Source of the DNA: Firmicutes bacterium UBA1535
Lineage (GTDB): Bacteria > Bacillota > Clostridia > Tissierellales > Sedimentibacteraceae
Assembly (NCBI GenBank): GCA_002323775.1
Contig: DCPV01000006.1
Coordinates: 9,636 to 19,869, forward strand
DNA length: 10,234 nucleotides
Reading direction: 5' to 3'
The notes under the pieces were generated by a model. That model made no database searches. It saw nothing but the letters and a program-made list of their open reading frames with translations, and was not told where the DNA came from. This document shows positions 6,993-10,234 of this stretch, piece after piece. Numbering within the stretch: the first letter of the stretch is position 1; each line of letters begins with the position of its first letter. Both the position numbers and the translations under genes were made by a program.

Positions 6993-7586
6993 TTACATTG
7001 CATACGGTTTTACATTTATAGTATACAGTAATTTGCTTGAGCTTTCTAGCTTTATTTCACTTATTTCAGTAGATTTTTGTTTTATATATGAAGTATTTGT
7101 AAAATTACCTTCATTATCATCGATAATAGTAAATACATTATCGTTAACTACAGAATAAACATCATTATACTGTCCGCACAATACTATAGCTGGATAATCA
7201 ATAGTAGATTGAGAAAAAGAAGTTACAATATTTTTTTCAAAATCATCTACTTCGCTGAAGATACCATTATATTTACCATCTAAATTAAACACTCTGTAAG
7301 AGCCTACTAATTCATCCTTAAAATAAACCATGAAATAATATAAATCAATTTCACAATTAAAGAGTTTAAAAGGATATAATAATTTTATGTAATTTGAATC
7401 ATATTGATCCATCAACATATTACCAATAGAATTTTGGGCATACTCAATAGCATCATTTGGTATATATCCAGTTTCTACATAATAATTTCTGTCATTTTTT
7501 CTAGTAATTTCTTGAGCAGAAGCAAAAGTAAACGAACTGCACGTTACAAGTATAACTAAAATAATACTTATTAATCTTTTTAACAT
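6993..7586 (-). CDS. Secreted pro-region with Sec signal peptide, N-terminal half of a split protease
   Basis: 197 residues. The Sec signal peptide is clear: a basic MLKR start, a hydrophobic core (residues 5-19) and a likely cleavage after Ala24 in FASA-QE. Cys16 follows L-V-T, not a proper lipobox, so it is not a lipoprotein. The mature part has alternating strands such as LYYFMVYFKDELVGSYRVF (82-100), PAIVLCGQYNDVYSVV (132-147) and a linker-like end. It has no catalytic motif and looks like an inhibitory or folding pro-region. The start has AGGAGG 7 bases before the ATG. It ends in VKPYAM and TAA, immediately followed in the same frame by the papain-like domain. It is the first gene of the islet, with a possible activator-dependent promoter upstream. 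Confidence 0.8.
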   Translation of the reverse strand: MLKRLISIILVILVTCSSFTFASAQEITRKNDRNYYVETGYIPNDAIEYAQNSIGNMLMDQYDSNYIKLLYPFKLFNCEIDLYYFMVYFKDELVGSYRVFNLDGKYNGIFSEVDDFEKNIVTSFSQSTIDYPAIVLCGQYNDVYSVVNDNVFTIIDDNEGNFTNTSYIKQKSTEISEIKLESSSKLLYTINVKPYAM

Positions 7587-7742
7587 ATTTTTCCTCCTAA
7601 TTTTTATAAGTTAATTCAACTCAATTTTTTTATTTTTTCTAAAGTAACTATTATTATTATGATTCTATGACCTTCGTTAAATTAAAACTATTAATTTTCC
7701 AATGGACTCAACTCTTTGTTTTTTTAACATTATGTTATTGTT

Positions 7743-7771
7743 ATTATACTACAAATATTTTTTTATGCCGA
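7743..7771 (-). promoter_or_regulatory. Candidate activator-dependent promoter of the protease
   Basis: A perfect TATAAT (7743-7748) is preceded at 17 bases by a poor -35 hexamer, TCGGCA (7766-7771), on the minus strand. It lies about 157 bases upstream of the protease ATG. A good -10 with a bad -35 and repeats immediately upstream is the usual picture of a promoter that needs an activator. The AT-rich surroundings make a chance TATAAT possible. Confidence 0.4.
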
Positions 7772-7778
7772 AGTATGG

Positions 7779-7809
7779 CGAAACTAGTATATATTTATTC
7801 GAAATTAGT
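7779..7809 (-). repeat. Two 10-bp direct repeats, 21 bp apart, upstream of the protease promoter
   Basis: CGAAACTAGT (7779-7788) and CGAAATTAGT (7800-7809) match at 9 of 10 positions with a 21-bp period, two helical turns. On the minus strand they read ACTAATTTCG then ACTAGTTTCG. The proximal copy ends 7 bases upstream of the -35 box. A third partial copy, CGAAGTA (7769-7775), overlaps the -35. Position and spacing resemble binding sites of response regulators that use tandem half-sites; the sequence does not match the known LytTR consensus well. Confidence 0.45.
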
Positions 7810-8099
7810 TGTTTTTTTATTATAAGTTTACTTTTTAAATTTGTTACATGAAATTTTTATTATTAGATGTGGTGTATTTATTGATTTTTTTAAATTTTTA
7901 AGCATACTTAAATTAATTTTATCCTTTTTTATTAATATATAAACAATATCAATTTAAATATATATTAGATGATCAATTTGTGAATTGTAAATACCGTGCT
8001 TTAGAACGTCCATTTTACACTTGACAATTGGTATATAAGAATTTATGTTTGTTAAAAGTTTAAGTTTGTTACTTCACATTAATTTTATACTAACCTTTT

Positions 8100-8128
8100 A
8101 TTATAACAAAAAGAATTAAAATTTCCAA
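8100..8128 (-). promoter_or_regulatory. Possible minus-strand promoter just after the jag terminator
   Basis: TTGGAA (8123-8128) and TATAAT (8100-8105) are separated by 17 bases. A transcript from here would give a leader of about 500 bases to the protease gene, or a non-coding RNA. The match is reasonable, but the region is very AT-rich and nothing downstream confirms it. Confidence 0.3.
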
Positions 8129-8129
8129 T

Positions 8130-8172
8130 AAAAAATTACCATAAATTTATTTTTATACAAATTTATGGTAAT
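8130..8172 (-). terminator. Intrinsic terminator of the rnpA-yidD-yidC-jag unit
   Basis: Perfect 14-bp stem, ATTACCATAAATTT (8135-8148) and AAATTTATGGTAAT (8159-8172), with a 10-base loop. On the minus strand it is followed by a U-run (TTTTTT, ending at 8130). It starts 20 bases after the jag stop, so the conserved operon ends here and the islet beyond is transcribed separately. Confidence 0.85.
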
Positions 8173-8192
8173 CTACTCAAAACTATTTATAT

Positions 8193-8834
8193 TTATCTCT
8201 TTAAGTCTACTACTACTTTTCTAAAAGGGTCATTACCTTCACTGTATGTAACTATATCCCTTTCTTCTTGAAGTGTTGAATGTATAACCCTTCTTTCATA
8301 AGGATTCATAGGCTCAAGCTTTATTTTTCTCTTATAATATCTGCATCTTTCAGCTGTTCTTCTAGCTAGATTTTTAAGAGTTTCTTCTCTTTTTTCTCTA
8401 TAATCTTGGATATTTAATACTGTTTTTACGTAAGCTTCTCTTTTTTTGTTTACTATAAGACTAAGCAAGAATTGAAGCTCATCAAGTGTATTACCCCTTT
8501 TTCCTATAATAATACCCTTATCATCTTCATTTACTTGTGTTATATCAAGCTTTAAAACATTATTTTCAAAGGAAACAGTATATTCTGCTTTTATATTCAT
8601 TTTATTTAAAATTTTATCTATGAATTCTTTCGCTTTTTCCTCTGGTCCGTTTACCATTGTAACTTTAACTTTAGCAACTTTACTTCCTAAAAGACTACCA
8701 AACAAACCTTTAGCAGGCTCCTTTAATATATCTATCTGAACTTCGTTTATTTCTGCTTCAAGCTGTTCTAATGCTGATTTTACTGCTTCATCTACTGTAG
8801 GTTTTTCAATAATAATATTTTTCATAATATACAT
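8193..8834 (-). CDS. jag: RNA-binding protein Jag/KhpB (Jag-N, KH and R3H domains)
   Basis: 213 residues from the chosen start. In the family this RNA-binding protein works with KhpA and affects cell elongation and division; in Bacillus it is the gene after spoIIIJ (yidC). The order of domains is an N-terminal Jag-N domain with EPAKGLFGSLLGSKVAKVKV (39-58), a KH-type domain with the GxxG loop GKRG (111-114), and an R3H domain with the Arg181-x3-His185 motif inside YERRVIHS. Three ATGs are in frame. The first (8840) is one base from AGGTG, too close. The second (8834) is 7 bases from it and is chosen. The third (8825, MKNIIIEKP) best matches family length but is 16 bases away. The 129-base leader after yidC can fold over the start. 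Confidence 0.95.
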   Translation of the reverse strand: MYIMKNIIIEKPTVDEAVKSALEQLEAEINEVQIDILKEPAKGLFGSLLGSKVAKVKVTMVNGPEEKAKEFIDKILNKMNIKAEYTVSFENNVLKLDITQVNEDDKGIIIGKRGNTLDELQFLLSLIVNKKREAYVKTVLNIQDYREKREETLKNLARRTAERCRYYKRKIKLEPMNPYERRVIHSTLQEERDIVTYSEGNDPFRKVVVDLKR

Positions 8835-8883
8835 GCCCATGCACCTATTTTATAAAAACCCATTATTTACCTAAGCATGGGCA
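8834..8883 (-). promoter_or_regulatory. Leader hairpin pairing over the jag start codon
   Basis: A perfect 9-bp inverted repeat, TGCCCATGC (8834-8842) and GCATGGGCA (8875-8883), with a 32-base loop, in the minus-strand leader. One arm covers the first two in-frame ATGs of jag and touches the AGGTG binding site (8842-8846). When formed, the stem would hide the start, so translation control is possible. The pairing is directly visible; regulation is inference. Confidence 0.45.
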
Positions 8884-8963
8884 CGGCGCATTACCCTTTC
8901 TTTATTTTTAATTTATTTTAGCCTTCTCCATTGATTCTCTACTCTAAAAGAATTCCTTTGATT

Positions 8964-9743
8964 TTATTGCTCTTTAATCTTTTTTGAAGAATTTAAAACT
9001 ATCCATTGTTGTAGTAATTGGAATATATTTCCAACTACCCAATATAGTGCAAGTCCCGACGGGAACTTAATTGACATAAAGAATATCATAATAGGCATCA
9101 TTATATTCATCATATTTTGGGTTGATTTTTGTTGCTCGTCCACAACTGTCGGTTGAGAAGCTGAAGTCATCTTTGTTGTCAAATATGTTGTATAAGCTGA
9201 TATACCTGCAAGTATCGGTATTGCTACACCAATGAACGGTAAGTTAAATCCCATACCTACACCATTTACAATTTCATTGCTAAGAATATGTCCTTCTGAA
9301 AATGCTAAGTCCTTAATCCATAAAAAGCTTTTGTTTATTAAATCATAAGCAGCTTGATCTCCACCAAAGATATATTTAACAGGTCTTTGAATAACATTGA
9401 AGAATGTTACAATTAAAGGTAATTGTATAAGCATAGGTAAACATCCTGCCATAGGATTGTAACCCTCCTCCTTATACAGCTCCATTTGTTTTCTTTGGAA
9501 TGTTTGAGGGTCTTTGCCGTATTTTTCTTGTAACTCTTTAATCTTTGGGTTAAGCTCCTGCATTCTTTTCATAGACTTTGTTTGTTTTAAAGTCAAGGGC
9601 AATAATAAAAATTTAATAACCAATGTTATTAAAATCAACGATATCGAATATGCAGATAGATACTTTGTATCTAAAGGCAATACTAAATTATAAAATAATT
9701 TCATAAGCCATCCGGTAGGAATTGCTATAAAATCTAAAATCAT
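8964..9743 (-). CDS. yidC: Membrane protein insertase YidC/Oxa1 family (SpoIIIJ type)
   Basis: 259 residues. Inserts membrane proteins alone or with Sec. It is the short Gram-positive form: an N-terminal hydrophobic stretch, a first core segment (about 33-50, SISLILITLVIKFLLLPL), then a cytoplasmic coiled loop with KQTKSMKRMQELNPKIKELQ (53-72), followed by segments near 101-119, 167-187 and 210-250. The C-terminal segments include FPSGLALYWVVGNIFQLLQQ (227-246), a family hallmark. Lys44 stands where the groove arginine of YidC usually is. No lipobox cysteine is present, unlike Bacillus SpoIIIJ. The start is ATG 9743: GGAGGT (9748-9753) lies 4 bases before it. A longer frame from TTG at 9755 would include that binding site and is rejected. 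yidD ends 12 bases upstream, so the two are co-translated. Confidence 0.97.
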   Translation of the reverse strand: MILDFIAIPTGWLMKLFYNLVLPLDTKYLSAYSISLILITLVIKFLLLPLTLKQTKSMKRMQELNPKIKELQEKYGKDPQTFQRKQMELYKEEGYNPMAGCLPMLIQLPLIVTFFNVIQRPVKYIFGGDQAAYDLINKSFLWIKDLAFSEGHILSNEIVNGVGMGFNLPFIGVAIPILAGISAYTTYLTTKMTSASQPTVVDEQQKSTQNMMNIMMPIMIFFMSIKFPSGLALYWVVGNIFQLLQQWIVLNSSKKIKEQ

Positions 9744-9755
9744 TTGTACCTCCAA

Positions 9756-10016
9756 TTATTTTAATGGGTCATAACCACCTTTATTGAAAGGGTGGCATCT
9801 TAATATTCTTTTTATTCCTAAATATGAGCCCTTGATAAATCCATACTTTTGTAAAGCTTCTACAAAATACTGCGAGCATGTTGGATAAAACCTACAGCTT
9901 GGAACCACTTTAATAGGAGAAAATTTTTGGTAAATTCTTATTAAGCTAATCAGTATCACCGAAGGTATTGATATCAACACCTTAAGCATCGTTTTCAATT
10001 TAGATAAAATTTTCAT
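9756..10016 (-). CDS. yidD: Membrane protein insertion efficiency factor YidD
   Basis: 86-residue peripheral membrane protein thought to help YidC-dependent insertion. An N-terminal amphipathic and hydrophobic stretch (residues 1-30) is followed by the family core: IYQKFSP (28-34), [20 protein letters not shown] (40-59) and [14 protein letters not shown] (72-85), with conserved Cys41, Cys47 and Cys74. Length is typical. GTG at 10019 and ATG at 10016 are adjacent; the ATG is preferred, with GAAG 6 bases before it. It lies 36 bases after rnpA and 12 bases before yidC, the standard rnpA-yidD-yidC order. Confidence 0.96.
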   Translation of the reverse strand: MKILSKLKTMLKVLISIPSVILISLIRIYQKFSPIKVVPSCRFYPTCSQYFVEALQKYGFIKGSYLGIKRILRCHPFNKGGYDPLK

Positions 10017-10052
10017 CACTCACTTCAAATGAATTTTAATTGTTTTTTTAAC

Positions 10053-10234
10053 TTAAATATTCAATTTACTTCTTTTCAAAACCTTGAAAAAAGACTTTTC
10101 TAAGTTCCTATAATCAGCATCAACTGCATTAATTCTTGCCATAAAAACAATATCGTATCCAGTCTTTATTTTATCCTCATTTAATCTCACTATTTCTTTC
10201 AATCTTCTTCTTATTTTATTTCTATCTACAGCAT
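10053..10234 (-). CDS. rnpA: Ribonuclease P protein component, C-terminal part, runs off the window
   Basis: The last 59 complete codons of RnpA, the protein subunit that helps the RNase P ribozyme bind and process the 5' ends of tRNA precursors. The conserved RNA-binding helix AVDRNKIRRRLKEIVR is at the start of the visible part, followed by GYDIVFMAR, the central strand, and a C-terminal helix ending LKRSKLNI. The family is about 110-120 residues, so roughly half is outside. yidD follows 36 bases downstream, as expected. rpmH and dnaA would normally lie upstream, beyond the window edge. Confidence 0.95.
   Translation of the reverse strand, partial: AVDRNKIRRRLKEIVRLNEDKIKTGYDIVFMARINAVDADYRNLEKSFFKVLKRSKLNI

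Larger units (their letters stand above)
6483..7586 (-). pseudogene. Secreted papain-like preproprotease split by a single in-frame TAA
   Basis: The signal-peptide/pro-region frame (197 codons) and the peptidase frame (167 codons) are in the same frame, separated only by TAA-AGA-TAT at 6987-6995. Reading through would give about 367 residues: signal peptide, pro-region and catalytic domain, the arrangement expected of a secreted bacterial papain-like protease. No other damage is visible, which fits one recent nonsense change (for example CAA to TAA), a sequencing error, or less likely stop readthrough. The two halves are also listed separately. Confidence 0.65.
7587..8192. other. 606-base AT-rich spacer between jag and the protease
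   Basis: No supported gene. It holds the jag terminator (8130-8172), a possible minus-strand promoter just after it, and a second promoter with paired repeats nearer the protease (separate entries). Two short minus-strand frames were read and not accepted: a 25-codon one (MLKNLKKSIN...) without a well-placed binding site, and an open stretch of about 39 codons across about 7940-8060 containing KCKMDVLKHGIYNS, also without a binding site. The 7990-8035 segment is less AT-rich than its surroundings and could be a worn remnant of inserted DNA, but no element is recognisable. Confidence 0.5.

Noticed and set aside
6993..7586. Lipoprotein call for the secreted pro-region because of Cys16
   Set aside because: The residue before the cysteine is Thr, which does not fit a lipobox, and a good signal peptidase I site (ASA-Q) follows.
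7834..7911. 25-codon minus-strand frame MLKNLKKSIN..., considered as a peptide pheromone or bacteriocin
   Set aside because: AAGGA is about 17 bases from the ATG, there is no leader or processing motif and no export gene beside it; lysine- and asparagine-rich frames are expected by chance at this composition.
8021..8049. Plus-strand TTGACA-N17-TATGTT promoter
   Set aside because: The -35 is perfect but the -10 is poor, there is no plus-strand gene ahead, and it would run into jag antisense. Likely chance in AT-rich DNA.
9744..9755. TTG start for YidC at 9755
   Set aside because: The extra codons consist of the ribosome binding site GGAGGT of the true ATG at 9743.

Overview
The window is a low-G+C (about 30% by eye) stretch of a Gram-positive chromosome, with every supported gene on the minus strand. 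Read from 10234 down to 1, the order is rnpA (3' end only), yidD, yidC, jag, mnmE, mnmG, rsmG and noc (5' part only). This is the conserved gene block beside the replication origin in Firmicutes. The AT-rich composition, AGGAGG-type ribosome binding sites, a Noc-type ParB paralogue after rsmG and a short YidC without a large periplasmic domain all point to Clostridia. I cannot fix the genus from sequence alone.

Region by region: 8964-10234 is a tight translation and secretion block: RNase P protein, YidD and the YidC insertase, with yidC starting 12 bases after yidD. The RNA-binding protein gene jag/khpB follows after a 130-base leader, and a strong intrinsic terminator at 8130-8172 closes this unit. 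From 8129 to 5896 lies an accessory islet that is not part of the conserved block: about 500 bases of AT-rich spacer with a possible activator-dependent promoter, a secreted papain-like cysteine protease interrupted by one in-frame TAA, and a small membrane-anchored protein. A perfect 17-bp stem terminator ends it. mnmE then starts from its own promoter. A VOC/glyoxalase-fold gene with visibly higher G+C and its own sigma-A-type promoter sits between mnmE and mnmG, followed by a 380-base spacer with no convincing gene. mnmG, rsmG and noc close the window.

How the genes work together: MnmE and MnmG form the complex that modifies the wobble uridine of several tRNAs. RsmG methylates 16S rRNA. 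RnpA is the protein subunit of RNase P. YidD and YidC act in membrane protein insertion, Jag/KhpB is an RNA-binding regulator, and Noc couples division-site placement to the chromosome. The most notable departures from this ordinary layout are the nonsense-split secreted protease with paired upstream repeats, the transferred-looking VOC gene with a palindrome across its -10 box, a leader hairpin that pairs over the jag start, and a Noc with all four NBS-specificity residues but no N-terminal membrane-targeting helix.
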